Part shown: piece by piece, positions 33,696 to 45,786 of the stretch
Layout: every line of letters starts with the position of its first letter
Position numbering within the stretch: the first letter of the stretch is position 1
Assembly: GCA_024500155.1 (NCBI GenBank)
Contig: CM044871.1
Span: 32,796,728-32,860,727, forward strand
Direction of reading: 5' to 3'
Length of the DNA stretch: 64,000 bases
Source of the DNA: Chenopodium formosanum
Lineage: Eukaryota > Streptophyta > Magnoliopsida > Caryophyllales > Amaranthaceae
Position numbers and translations under genes: made by a program
The notes under the pieces: model-generated
Databases searched by the model: none
Told to the model about the DNA's origin: nothing
What the model saw: only the letters and a program-made list of their open reading frames with translations

Positions 33696-36257
33696 ATGTG
33701 TGAAGAGTCAAAGGTGATGACTCTTTAGACTGGGTAAGCTAATGTGATGTGGGTTCAAGCCCCCAAGTCTAGCTCTAAATGGATAGGGATATAGAGATAA
33801 GCATTTGATATTCTTCGACTCGATCATGCATATGAATGTGGCCGCACCTCGATGTGAGGTTGCCTACGTATCTGTTAGGAATCAGGCCGAACGTAGCTCT
33901 AACCGAACTTTGCACAAGTGTGTGTACAGCTCAAAGAGGTCTTTCAAGGGTTGTAATATGGTTAAGTTGAAGGTTTAAAGAAGAAAGGGGTAAAAGTCTC
34001 AAGACCCGAGAGAAGCCCCCAAGATATGCAATTATGTATTAGACTTTGAAAGTTTTATTTTTCATATATTTTTTTTTTTTTGTTTTGAAATTCTTTTTTT
34101 TTTTTTCCATTCTTGTGAATCAATGTAGGCAATCTCAGATCATGCGGTCCATCACTCACTTAGCATTCATGTTTCTCAGGCACGGTACCAAGCACTCGAT
34201 TAGAGACGCAATTTGAGACATGTTCATGTCAGAGACATTGGAACACTTGCCTTTAGACATTGTTTTTTTTTTTTTATTTACTTATTCTTTTCCCCTTTTT
34301 TTATAAAAAAAAAAATATTTGAACTTGTTTTCTGATTGTTACACAAATTGCACACCTTCCCATCCCAAGGTTAAGTGAATGTGGGTTGAATAAATAAGGT
34401 CAATTGTTAGACGAGGCTCAAAGTGGTTGACGAAGAAATGGATATGTGATTAAATGGTTAATAGGGAATGACAGGGTTCCAAAGGTGCCTCAAGTCATTG
34501 GTGTACCTTGCATTTAGTTCTGCAATTTTTTTTTATTTTTGCTAATTACGTGATCGAATGTAAGAAAGAGATATTCATTTATGAAAAAGGTAAGAAATGT
34601 GACACATAGACACATGGATAAGGAGAGCCTAAGCTAGACTTTTTAAGGGGAGGGTTTGAAACAAAAGAAGAAGAAAACATGAAATCTTGGTGAGAAGCTT
34701 GCATCGTGCTTTGTCTTCGTGATTGTTTATGAGTTACTTTTTGACGCCTGGTGAGGAAAAAAGTTTGTTGTTGTTGATGCTTTGATTGGAAGGAAAGAAG
34801 GAATGAGTGACGTTCCTTATTCTTCCAACTATTGCCTAGTGATTTTAGACTCTAGTACTTTGTAAGGATGAACTCACTTAATGCATTCACTCAATACTCA
34901 AATTGGAAAGGAAGAGTGTAAGAAACAATTTTGAAATCTGATGGGAAAAACTCCACTCATTCCTATTACAACGGAAAACGACGCATGCATGGTCTTAATA
35001 TACGATCATAAACAATATAGTGCATTACTCGAAGACAAAGTGTTTGCAATGACTCAACATGTGTGATTAGATGAGTTTATTAAGACTCGTGGTATGATCG
35101 TATGGCTAGACATGAAGACGTTGTGAAAAACAAAGGACTCAATGACCAAGTAGCACGAAAGGCTAAAAGACAAACTAACTTGATTAATTTTGTCTAATTT
35201 TAATGTTTATGCTATTTACTAGGTGAAAACGGTCCATTGACAATCATTAGTCATAAATAAGATCAACCACAATCAAATACAAAGAACACATGTTAAGGTT
35301 AGCACAAAAAAACACAAGAAACTAATAGGAAGAAGACTAGAATTCTAGAAGAATTAGGACTCATGGATATAAAAAAATAAATAAATAAATAATCTATAAT
35401 CCTATGTTATACGAGTTTACACGAATTAAAGGACTTGGCTAAGACTAGCTTGACACGATTTTTTTTTTTAAATGAAATAAAAAAGGTAACGTTAAAAAGA
35501 CACCTAAACTGGACAGGTTGTAGTATATCGGTTATAACTTTTGTTCTGTGACTCTGATTAGGACGAAACCAGCTCCAAGTGAAAGATAAAACTCGGGGCT
35601 ACAGATCCATAGATTACACGACACGTAAATCTTTCTAGAACTCCGTCTATGACCAAAACAAGTTGACACTTGTGCAGGATACGGGAATAAAAATCCGGGT
35701 TGACTCAAATTTTAAAAAAAAATCTATGATTCGACTCTGAAAAAAATAAAAAGGGGTTGATAAGAGAAAAAAAATAATTAAAAAATTTTCAATAAAAAAT
35801 TGCACATATAAGCACATCGTCAAGCATGATGCAATGAAGTTCGCAACCTAAAGTCAAGATCTATGTTCCACTATAGTCAAGCTTTTGGGTGTCAAAGGGT
35901 ACCATGGTTAAGAGATTGGACGTGTTAGCAAGACAGCCTCCCTTGAGGGTGTATGCCAACGGGCGGCTCCGCGAGTTCGTGATGAAATCGAACTCGACTC
36001 CATGGTTTGGGTGAATTTAAAAACTCGGATGAACCCTTATTGCCATGAGCGTTTTCGGGTTGATAGAGCTTAAATTCCCCAGGCTAGCCACATACGTAGA
36101 ACACGTACTATTGTGGCAAAATAGGTAACCTAAAAAGCATATGCATATGTGACAATGCCAATTAAATCGCATGAATACAATTCAAGAATCATTCAAGTCT
36201 TATCCACTAATCTTAATTAAATACCGATCACTCAAATCGATAAATAACCAAGAATCT
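33696..36257 (-). other. T1 5' interior, no gene seen
   Basis: 2.6 kb between E3 and the T1 primer site. T-rich runs (34060-34110, 34260-34320) and short A-rich stretches occur. No frame shows gag similarity, although the related F element keeps a gag start at the equivalent place (47352). Segments here match F (for example near 34130-34200 and 48070-48160) in opposite orientation. Confidence 0.6.
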
Positions 36258-36275
36258 TCCCCAGTGGAGTCGCCA
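36258..36275 (-). other. T1 primer binding site (Tat/Ogre type)
   Basis: The minus strand reads TGGCGACTCCACTGGGGA, 3 bp from the 5' LTR. This is the primer site form seen in Tat/Ogre-lineage elements. F has a mutated version at 45769-45786. Confidence 0.88.
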
Positions 36276-36278
36276 AAT

Positions 36279-38317
36279 TGTAGGCGTCGCTCAAAGTGCG
36301 CCTACGTAAAAAGCATGTGTGAATATTCTTGGCACTCATAGGAAGTGGGAATTGACATTACGATTAGGGACAACGATTAGGGACAAATAAAGTAGGGAGC
36401 TGCCAACAAGTTTTTAAGGAACTTGTAAACCATTCACGGATCATAAAAGGCAACCACGATTAAGAGACAACGATAGGTAACAACGATTCACCCGTGAAGG
36501 TTACACCCCATTCATAATCCATGAGATTACAAAATCCATATGGTTGGGAACCACGAAAGGAGGATTGGGGATGATGGTACGAAGTAAGTCATGGAGTCAC
36601 ATTCGCCCGTATTGGCCTCTACTCGTTTCTTATAGTGAAAAGCATTCCTGCGATCTCAAAGGCATATAAACAAAAATTCAATTTGCTCTAAACTATTATT
36701 ATGCTAAATTGGTTTAATATTAATGCAACACATTATTCTAAAATATTAGTGATCACTTGATTAAACAACAAGATTAAAAAGGAACCTAAACCGATTGTCC
36801 AAATTATCTTATTAGGCGTGATTTTAAATTACATATTCCCTTTAAACATTCAATATGGTGATCATAATAACAATAGTATAAACATTAATATTGGAAGCAA
36901 TTCAACAATAATAACGTTAGTCAAATCAAATATAAAATAACCCTAATAATGATACTAGCAATACTAAAATAAAATAAGAGTAATTAAATTATTTAATTAC
37001 TCACATTCCGCGCGTTCCTTTAAATTGCTACATCATAAATAAATTGTTAGTAACTTCAATAAAAATATAAAGCAAATGAAAATTAAATTAAATAAATATA
37101 GATTTGATTTGGTCCAAACCCTCTGTCAATTATACCTTTCACGCCTTGGTTTAAGTATAGAACTTCAGGTATTGTATCTCCTTGGAGTGCTTAAAGGAAT
37201 AAATAGTGAAAGAATGGGGAGGCTAGTGTTTAGGCTAAAGAGGGAGAAGAGAATTATTTTATGATCAATCTTACTGATCTCGAAAAAGGGGAGATATGAC
37301 CTCTATTTACAGAGAAAAAAGAAGGTCGAAGAATCAAGAAAAGATAAGAATTCGAATCGGATAAAACTCTTGCGATCGACAGCAGTTTTTGCGGTTTTTG
37401 TTTTTATCATATGTTTTGATCCAGAAATCAAAATAAAATGAATAAGATATCGTTGGAAAGCTCTTGAAGTCTACTTTCTAACCCAATTAAAATCAAATTA
37501 AAATATTTTATATACAAAAAGATATGGTCGAAATAGTGAAACAGTGTCAATTTTGGATAGAGTTTGACATTTTATTCATATCTTTTCCGTTGTAGCTCGG
37601 AATTGATATTATAATATATCATTGGAAAGATAATTTCAAGGGCTATCCAACCATTTAAAATTTGGATAAAAAATATGAGGCAAGAAAATAATATCTGTCT
37701 ATCTTTGAATGTCTTTCAATTCGGATAGAATTAGGACTTTCAAAAAAGGAGTTTTATTCAATTTCAAACTCTTTAATTTTATCTTTTCAAAAAGGATAAT
37801 CAAGATCTTTTAGAAACTTATAGAAGCTTCTAATTAATCCTTTGTTTTAGGAATTGGATTAAATAATTTGGACCCTCTACATGATCATTGGGTCGTAGGT
37901 AAGGTAGGCTTAGGTTCGGTTTGGGCTCAGTTTAATATTTTGGCCATAACTTATTCGTTATAACTTGGATTTGGGCTTATAATATATCGTTGGAAAGCTA
38001 TTTTAAAGCCCCATACAAATATTCAATTATTAGACCCAGATTATGGACCAAAATAAACATAAATAAACGTTTTTATAAATAGGACACGAAATGAATGATT
38101 TTAAAGGACACGAAATGAATTATTTTGGGTTTAAAGGCACGAAAAGAGGAAAATAAGTTATGGTTTGGGGAAATGGGCTAGGAATTGGGTTGGTTTATGA
38201 AATGGAAATATGGATTTAAGCACTCCAAAAATTAAATACTCAACCCGACCAATAATGGCGGTGAAAGGTTGTTCATCATCGGGTTTGGTTTTGGGGAGAC
38301 ATTTTTAGGTGTCTACA
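36279..38317 (-). repeat. T1 5' LTR
   Basis: Pairs with 22062-24104. The plus-strand start GTAGGCG(12 nt)CGCCTAC is a perfect 7-bp stem. In element orientation this is the end of U5, next to the primer site. Confidence 0.93.
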
Positions 38318-39120
38318 GGGACCAAAGAGAGAAGTCCCCTTTCGACCTCCTCAACATCTGTACTTTAAACAATCAAAAGTTCTTAGAGCGGACTACTAAG
38401 GACAACTTGCTCAATTTGAAGGTTTCTCAGACAGCAGATTGGTGCCCCATACCTCACCTGGAGGCCTTCGCTACATGCTCCGCCCTTCTCCCTTGGCGGC
38501 CTAGAAAATGGCCCATTGACCCTGCTCTCAAGCGAGCTCCTCGACCTAATCTCCGAGCTAATTCTTGTGTTCCTCTCCATACTCTCCCTCTAGAGTTGCC
38601 CTCGGTTTCCCGGGGAGGTACACCTTTGATTACTTCCTCTTTATCTTCTTTATCTAACTGTGACTTATCTATTTTGCATGCAAAGATCGATTCCATTGCT
38701 AATATCTTAAATTGTTCACCTCTACAGAATGACTTTGTTTTAGGCTATGATTACCATGTTAGACAGGTGTATGATATGCATGTGATGAGGGGTAGATTGA
38801 GCCTTATGTTAACTATCCTTACCTCTCGGTTCAACAGAGACCTATACCTCAATGGGCCATATATAACCCGACCTTTGGACCTAGATTGTGTTATCTCTAT
38901 TGGGAGGGGCCCCATGTGCCCCCCAAAGCAATTCATGGGACCTCTCCGACCTCTTACTACTATAGGAGGCCCGGAGGATGTGACTTTTCTTATGACCCGA
39001 CTAACCCAAACTCATTCCCTAATCTTGAGACTTTTGGTCGATTAGGGCTCTCGGGTGAACCGGTTCTAGATGATTGGTCCCACTATTTTACTAGGGATAA
39101 GGACATGAGGGAGAGAGGTT
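38318..39120 (+). pseudogene. E2 ATHILA ORF-1-like gene, 3' part
   Basis: Continues the ORF cut at 22061, starting after the GGGAC duplication. An open frame of about 240 codons (FDLLNICTLNNQKFL, VRQVYDMHVMRGRLSLMLTILTSRFN) ends at 39045. A second frame (38886-39122) seems to carry the tail, so there is a frameshift near 38880-39040. The apparent ATG at 38269 lies in the T1 LTR and is not a real start. Confidence 0.72.
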
Positions 39121-40833
39121 GAAGGGTAAGGGTCCAATGGAGGTTTATGATGTCGTTAGCCATGTTTCTTCTGAGGTTGGTGAGGGGAGTACTCATTCTA
39201 CCCCTTACCACAGAGTGATGCCATTTTGGCTACCGTCCCTTTTTTGCTTGTTTGCTTGTTCTTTTACCTGCTTGTTGCTAGGTTTAATCTTGGGGGGTAG
39301 CTCATTCTAGGCTTAGGGAGTATTCTTATGTTTGTGGTGATGCTTTGTTTTCCCCCTTGCGTTTATGGTTCACTACAGCTGTGTCTTCAATTTTGTGTCT
39401 CTTTCTGCTGATGATTTTTTTGTGTTATCATTGTTGTCAGATGATGATGATATGATGTTGGTTTGTCATTTTATCCTTGTTTCCTTGTTGGTTGATTACT
39501 TTCTTGGAGGACGAGTTTTCTCTCTGGTATATGATTTCACTTCTCTGGTTCTATATATGATCATGTTCTTCTTTTATTTGTTTTGAGTTTTTTTCTTGAA
39601 GTTACTAACAATTTGTTTTTGTAAAAAGATTTTCATCTTTTACTTAGGTTTTTATCCTTGCTTTTGATTATGAGGTATCTTGACGGTTTATGCTTTTTCT
39701 CTTCTCTCCTCTTTAGCTTAGCTTGGAGTACCCGGTGAGATCTTTCTATTTCTTCTAAATCTATCTCTTTCCTAATTGCTTAAAATAGTTTTATTCTAGG
39801 AATAGTTGATTGTTCGAGGTTGTTTGACTTGTAACACCTTAATTAGCCTGTTTAGGGTCATTGGCGATGTAAGCGAATGACCACTTGTATGACGATTGGG
39901 TTTTACTTGTCTTGCTTGTATTCTTTTGGTTTTCTTTTCCTTTTCCTTTCTTTTCTTTTTCTTTCTTTTCTTTTTCCTTTTTTCTTACATCTATAAAAAA
40001 AAAACAAAAAGATTTTGAGGCTTTATTTTGTTTTTACTTGCTTAGCTTTTTGTATTTGGACATAATACCATCCGAGCTTTTGCATTTGAATGAATGACTT
40101 CCTATGTCTTATCGGCATGCATTCTTTGAGAGTATCCATGGTTTACTTTAGGATAGGGTATGCTAAGGTAGCGGTTTAGACCTTTTGGGGCCTTAAAGTA
40201 AGCCGGATTCTATTTGTTTGTGGTAAGATGGAGTTACTTCCTTTGGTAGATTTATGGCACTCATTTGGCAACTTTTAGGATGATTTTTACATAATTTTGT
40301 ATCTTTTTTACTTCCTTTTCTCTAGTTTTGCTTACATTTTCCTTTGCATTTTCCTTAGATGTTTTCTTATTTTCTTGCTTTTCTAGTGTATTTTGCTTTT
40401 TCTTCTTTACTTGTTTGATTTTCTTTGATTATAGGAAGTTAGTGATGTTCAAGAGCCTCAAGCGTGTCCTTCTCAGAGTTTTCAAGACAAAGAGATGTCC
40501 TGATTTCTCCATTTGATGCCTAAGAGCAAGGAGTCCAAGAGAAAGTTCTTCATAGTTACACCCACATACCGTGTGGGAATGAAAGAGTGGTTTCGAACCC
40601 ACCAAAAGCGCTCTAACATACTGCCTATTTCATCGGGGCTCATCCGGAGCTCACGAGGACATTCTGGGCCACACTAGGAGGGCTCTCCTACTCCCATGGC
40701 ACGAGAGAAGAGCGGACGCGCCAGGCAGCTGCGCGGCTGCGCGCGACTTTGGAGAGGTCGTGCCTCCTTCTTTTCCCTGTTCCTTACCCTTTTTGTAACG
40801 GCCGCGAACATGAGTGAGCGGTCGCGCTCTTTG
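39121..40833 (+). other. E2 3' non-coding region and start of 3' LTR
   Basis: Pyrimidine-rich (TTTCTTTTCC-type runs at 39930-40000) without convincing genes. A PPT-like CTTGGGGGG lies at about 39288-39296. The exact start of the 3' LTR cannot be set because the matching part of the 5' LTR is outside the window. A GC-rich block (about 40711-40832, GCGCG-type repeats) resembles the U3 modules of the other LTR families. Confidence 0.55.
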
Positions 40834-41832
40834 AGGTTCCTTTTTGGACGACTAACTAACTTCCCTTTAGTTCGTTTTACTATATATAGTTTTCCTTAAT
40901 TTTTAGATAAAATAATGAGAAGATAGAATTCGAATTAGATTTTTTGATGAAGTTTTAGAGGGAGAAACTCTAGATTTTGATGATTGTTCTTAGATTTTAG
41001 AGAGAGAAACCTGATGATGTTATTGAATGCTGCTACCAATCTTATACCTCTTTGATTTTGATCAAAGTTTTGTAAGAATTCTTTACTTTTAATGCAATTT
41101 GATGTTTGATTCTTGAATTTAGTTTAATTACTTGTTGTTTGGTTAATTTGATTTTGATAAGTTTGAGCATATTTTGATTACTCGTTGTTTGGATTTGCAA
41201 TGAGTAGTGAGTAGTTTACTTGTTAGGGATAGGGTGAAGCAAGAACAAGTGATAATTCATGATTAATTAGGGGAATTTGATTAATGATCATTGTGATTAA
41301 ATTGGTTAGTGAAATTTGTGCATGTGTTTGATAACTTGAGGAGTGATCAACCTCAACTATCGTGCTAGATTGCATATTAGGTTTCAATGACACGAACAAA
41401 TTGATTTGGAATCTATTATTATCGATTGAGCTTAATTTGTGATTTCCTATTAGAGTCATTTGTAGAGACATCTAGCTTGACCGTATGGAAATATCCTATT
41501 GGTGATTTTGATTGCATTTCATGCTTTCCTTCGCGTTGTATGATTAACGATTTCCTTCCCAATTAACGTGTATATCAAGAGTTTATGTGAATCCCAATTC
41601 CCTAGCATCCTTTATACTTTTCTTGTAGTTGTTTGATTGAATTAATCCCAATAGTGTAGACTAACCCAATTCCTTAGTTTTTAGAATAGCTTAGCATCAA
41701 CCTTAGTACTCCCGCCTTCCCTTGGGATTCGACCTAGACTTTCCCTATACCTTGGGTTGGTTTAGCATTATAAATATTGTTTTTGCCGGAAAATCTAGCT
41801 TCCAATGACCTAGGTTTAACCGCTAGTAAAAA
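40834..41832 (+). repeat. E2 3' LTR, part matched by the 5' LTR
   Basis: Aligns with 13453-14484. A TATA-like TATATATA lies at 40881-40888. The right edge abuts the PMD reading frame of H at 41833. The LTR certainly extends left of 40834. Confidence 0.88.
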
Positions 41833-42792
41833 GTAGGTACCGATGAATCCATCACTCAGGTCGCCTTGCCCAAAGCTATAAGTATACGGGCATACAACAC
41901 CTCTTCCCAACTCAAGTTACCGATTTTCCCTAAATCACTAAGGCAAATGAGTATCCCGATAGCGAAATGTTCTCCCCGTTCACTCAGAATAGTGACGGAA
42001 ATAACGTGGGCAATGTATATCCGAGACAGCTTCTCATGTGTACACTATTAATCAACCTCGTCAGCAGACAACTTGTCGGCAAGAACCGAGTATGGACAAG
42101 ACTGCGTGGACACATGAAGGGCCACCGCAAGACGGTCCCCCATAAGGTCATGCAGCCTTTCATCTGACCCCTTCACGGCCTCCAAAACCACAGGCTTACC
42201 TCTGAAAGGAAAACCCGTGATCATAGAAAAGTTGAAAGGGGTAACCGTCATCTCTCCCATGGGAAGTTAAAAGTGTTGGTGGAATCCAACCAAAACTCCA
42301 GCAACCCACGAAGGAAAGATGACGATGTTAGCTGACTCAATAAATCTCGAAGAGTCGCCAGCTGAGGCTAATCCTCAAAAGCTTCACCACCTCATTTACC
42401 TCGTCAGGTAAACTCTCGAAGCGGCGTCTCAAGTCACCCGAGCCGTACAAACGCATGCTAGGCTCGCTCTAAAAAGAAATATACAAAAATACAGTTATGG
42501 CTTTTTAAAAAAGAGAGAAGCAATGATATAAAAAAAGAAAGAGACGTAAAATAACTCACTATTTCGCGCCAACTCCAAATCAAAACGTGATGGTCTGGCA
42601 CTTAAGGACCTGAGGGTCCCAGTTGGGAGGAGCCTCCCAAACCACATCCTCATGGCAACGTGAATTAGCTTCAACGCGTCGCTCTCGAACCTCCTCACGA
42701 GGACATGTCACCCTCTTTCAAGGGCGAACTGCCTCATCAATCATGGGTCCTCTTAGGTCCTCCTCAGCATCGAAGAATAGAGGGGAATCCAT
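41833..42792 (-). pseudogene. Plant mobile domain (PMD) gene, antisense in H
   Basis: Read on the minus strand. ATG 42792 opens MDSPLFFDAEEDLRG. After stops and a shift come LIWSWREI, a GT-AG intron (42469-42559, 91 bp, donor GTGAGT, pyrimidine-rich acceptor), then SEPSMRLYGSGDLRRRFES, LDSTNTFNF and, after a one-base deletion at the PWGEM motif, MGEMTVTPFNFSMITGFPF. A tail with LSWEEVLYARILIALGKA runs to 41833, where E2 interrupts it. The GEMT.T..D and SW..AVLA-like motifs fit the PMD family, which is spread by plant transposons. It lies antisense to H. At least four lesions make it a pseudogene. Confidence 0.75.
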
Positions 42793-44510
42793 GCTATAAC
42801 GGATAAAATTCCTTAGTAGTTTTTTTCTAAAAAGACTAGTATACGTATTCTAGACTCATTTTGGCAGCGTAACGGCTACCGAAAGGGCAAAACACGAAAA
42901 TCGAATGCCACCCACAGTTGGGGGCTACGATGCCTACAATGAAACTCTGTAAATGGGGGCTTTTAACACCAACAAAAGCAATCCTATATCAGTTTCAACC
43001 AATATTCTAGAGATTATGTTCCTAAATCTCAAAGAATCAACTACTTTTAGGAGAATAATGATAACATAAGTATAATTATCGTCTACCAAACAATCTTGAG
43101 GTTCGTGCATGGCAAAAACAAGCAAAATATATACTTCACGCCAGTTTTCGAATTCAAAATTTTTAAACATGATTCATGAAAGTAATTGTAGTTCTAATAC
43201 TATGACTCACTTCATAATCAACAAGTATAATCAAAATGAGCAAGCAAAACAAAAAATTCGAGCCAAAATTTGAAGAAATAAGCCAAGAACGAACTTAAAC
43301 AAAGAAATGTGAAATTTGTTGGAACACACTCCTTAAACATAGCATGAATTCATGGAATAAAAAATTTTAAGAACAATGGACCGAATATAAAAAAAAACCC
43401 CAAATTTGAAAATTGGGGTTTTTCTGTTCAAACATTCCCCAAATTCAACCAAAAAATGAAGGAAAAAGGCAAAAAAAAAAAAATTACATTCAATTATGGC
43501 AAATATGAATAAGGGATAAGATCTACTTCATTTAGCTTCAAAAAACAAAGAAATTTAAGCTCTTTTAGAGAGAGAAAGAAGCAAAAATGGCGAAGGAAGA
43601 AAAGAGAGAGAGCGAAATGAAAATCGCGCTTAGTGATTTTCTTTTTGCTAATTTAAATGTCGCGCGCAAATCAATCATTTATAAGTGACAGTCCACCGCA
43701 ACTAAGAACAATGCACGCGCCTGGCCAGCGCGACCCACTGAGTTGCGTGCAGATACTGGTCACTAAAAGACCGGTACTTTGATTTTGATCCGTTTGATTT
43801 ATTTCTAACTGTTTTTGCTCGTTGTTAGATCTAATGGAGCATAAATTATTGAATCTTTTATTTGCTTTGCATCTTTTAGTTTATTTTCTTTTTTGATAGT
43901 TTTTTGCATCATACTGCATGCACACAGTGCTTTGTGCCTTCCCCAAGCATACGTTTTGGATGTTTTTCGTAAGCGTGTCTAAAATGTTCTGTAGTGGTGT
44001 TTTATGTAAGTGCTCCCGTCGATAGGTTTGTCATTTTAATATACTGACTTTATAAATGTCACGTTCTTTTCTTTCTTTTTTGCGTCTGCAACAAAAAGGA
44101 TGGTGTATCGTGTAGTCTAAAATTGCATGGCATACCGTAAAACGTAAAATTGTATGTTGTAGGTGTTGCGCAAAATTTTACCTCTTCCCAGCAAAACATG
44201 ATCTACCTCTCGTAACTAAAATGGTTGAGATTTTGTCTTCAGGCGTTAGCTAAACTAGTCGGCTGACGCGCCAAACCATCGAGGACAAGGCACATTCTTG
44301 ATTGGAAGCAAATACGGCAGTTAGTGAGCTTACTGGCTTACCGGACAATTAGGGTGTCCGTCCACCCCTGTATAAAAGAGCGACGTGCGATGTCACTTTT
44401 GTTTAGACATGTGCCCCAAGTCCTGAAACACGTGTTCTCAACTTGTGGACAAAACTGCTGAGAGAGTTGCCGATTTTCTTCTCTCTCACTGGATTTGGAT
44501 ATATGCCTCT
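42793..44510 (+). other. H interior, left part; no gene seen
   Basis: 1.7 kb between the PMD pseudogene and the F insertion. It includes purine-rich GAGA runs (43560-43620) and a TATAAAAG at about 44371. I find no coding sequence. By position it is the 3' untranslated part of H, continued at 55072. Confidence 0.5.
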
Positions 44511-45762
44511 TGTAGACACCCAAATGTGTCTCCCCAAAACCAAACCCAGTGATGAATACCTTTCATGTTATTTGATTATCGAACGAAGCGAAAGTGTGAA
44601 AAGTCTAGTGATGAGGATGTTTTTATTAAAATATCTCTTCTTTCGGTTTTTGAAAATATTTCTTTTCTTACCCTATTTATGAAAATATACAATCCATTTC
44701 AGTTTGGTCCATGATAAGGATCCAATAATAGTGTATTTGGATAGGGCTCAAAAAGACCTTTCCAACGATATATTATAAGCCCAATTCCGATGAATAATAA
44801 GAAAGTTATGGCCAAAATACTAAATTGGGCCCGGTTTTGTTCTTATATGAGGCCAAATGATCTAGAGGAGGGCATATTATTAATTATCATTCCTAAAGCT
44901 ATTGGGATTGATTAATAATCTAGAAGGTTCTCTTAAATCCTAATGGAATTAGGATTGATAATTATGTTTCAAAGAGTTTGAAATTGAATAAAACTACTCC
45001 GTTTGAGAATCCTTGTTTTGTACGAAATGAAATATATTCAGATATAATTTTTGTGTCTTATAATCTTTATCCAAGTTTTATATGGTTGGATATATATTGA
45101 AATTATCTTTCCAATGATATATTATAATATTATTTCCGAGCTATAACGAAAAAGATATGAATGAGATAAGAAACTCTATCTAAAACTGACACCCTTCCAC
45201 TATTTCAGCCATATCTTATATATAATTTGATTATTATGTTGCTTGATATATATTTATTTTTATTGCTTGATCACACCTTTTATGCATGTTTAAAGGGAAT
45301 TTCATACATATAATCACGCTTAATAAGATAATTAATAATCTTGTTTAAGGTTAATTTGATTATAATTCAAGTGATCGCATATAATAGTTTTATTTGTGCA
45401 TTAATATTCAATCAACATAGATTAAACAGGTTTAGGATAAACCTATTGATTTCATGTTAGTTAGAAAGCACACATGAATACGAGTAGTATAAAGTAGAGG
45501 CATATTTTATAGGGCAAGTTTCTCTTTTAGATTGGATTCGTACCTTCATCCCTCAATACCAGTCATGGTTCAAGAGCTATTGGAGTTAACGATCTCCTGG
45601 ATCTTTAAGGGGTGTAAACTTCACCTTGTGAACGGTTTACAAGTTCCTAAAACTTGTTGGCAACTCTTTTGCTCTAGCTTCTTTCCCTTTGGACGCCACC
45701 ATACTTAAGTGTATGATCACAGTGGGGTTCAAGTTTGGGGTAATGCTTGAAATATTCCCTAC
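44511..45762 (+). repeat. F 5' LTR, internally shortened
   Basis: Matches the right LTR at both ends, but lacks the part corresponding to about 53443-54538, roughly 1.1 kb including that LTR's TATA box. The junction is near 45218, in an ATAT context. It reads as a deletion after insertion. Confidence 0.85.
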
Positions 45763-45768
45763 CGTTTT

Positions 45769-45786
45769 TGGCAACTCAAATGAGGA
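45769..45786 (+). other. F primer binding site (Tat type, decayed)
   Basis: TGGCAACTCAAATGAGGA matches the T1 primer site TGGCGACTCCACTGGGGA with four mismatches, about 6 bp after the LTR. Confidence 0.75.

Larger units (their letters stand above)
22062..38317 (-). mobile_element. T1: non-autonomous Tat-like element (LARD-like)
   Basis: LTRs at 22062-24104 (2043 bp) and 36279-38317 (2039 bp) start TGTAGG and end GTCTACA. The flanking duplication is GGGAT (22057-22061) and GGGAC (38318-38322), one mismatch. A Tat/Ogre-type primer site adjoins the right LTR and a polypurine tract the left, so the element is in minus orientation. The interior, about 4.4 kb after subtracting E3, contains no gag or pol I can see, but three tandem or hairpin arrays. 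It would need enzymes from an autonomous Tat element. Confidence 0.92.
13453..41832 (+). mobile_element. E2: Athila-lineage element with nested insertions
   Basis: A plus-strand Ty3/gypsy element of the Athila lineage. Its parts are a 5' LTR remnant (13453-14484), primer site, gag, protease, RT, RNase H, integrase, a long non-coding stretch, an ATHILA ORF-1-like ORF and the 3' LTR. T1 (22062-38317) is inserted in that ORF, and E1 in the 5' LTR. Its right edge interrupts the antisense PMD gene of H at 41833, so E2 is itself an insertion in H. Its left edge is outside the window. All coding regions carry stops or frameshifts. Confidence 0.88.

Noticed and set aside
38269..39045. 258-codon ORF as an intact gene
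   Set aside because: Its ATG lies in the end of the T1 LTR and the rest is the broken ATHILA ORF; a chance fusion made by the insertion.
40580..40605. GGTTTCGAACCC resembling a tRNA T-arm
   Set aside because: No acceptor, D or anticodon arm can be formed around it; a chance inverted repeat.
42934..43170. 78-codon minus-strand ORF in H
   Set aside because: No similarity to PMD or any domain I know; AT-rich composition typical of chance ORFs.
44371..44378. TATAAAAG as a host gene promoter
   Set aside because: No ORF downstream before the F LTR; lies in the non-coding tail of H.
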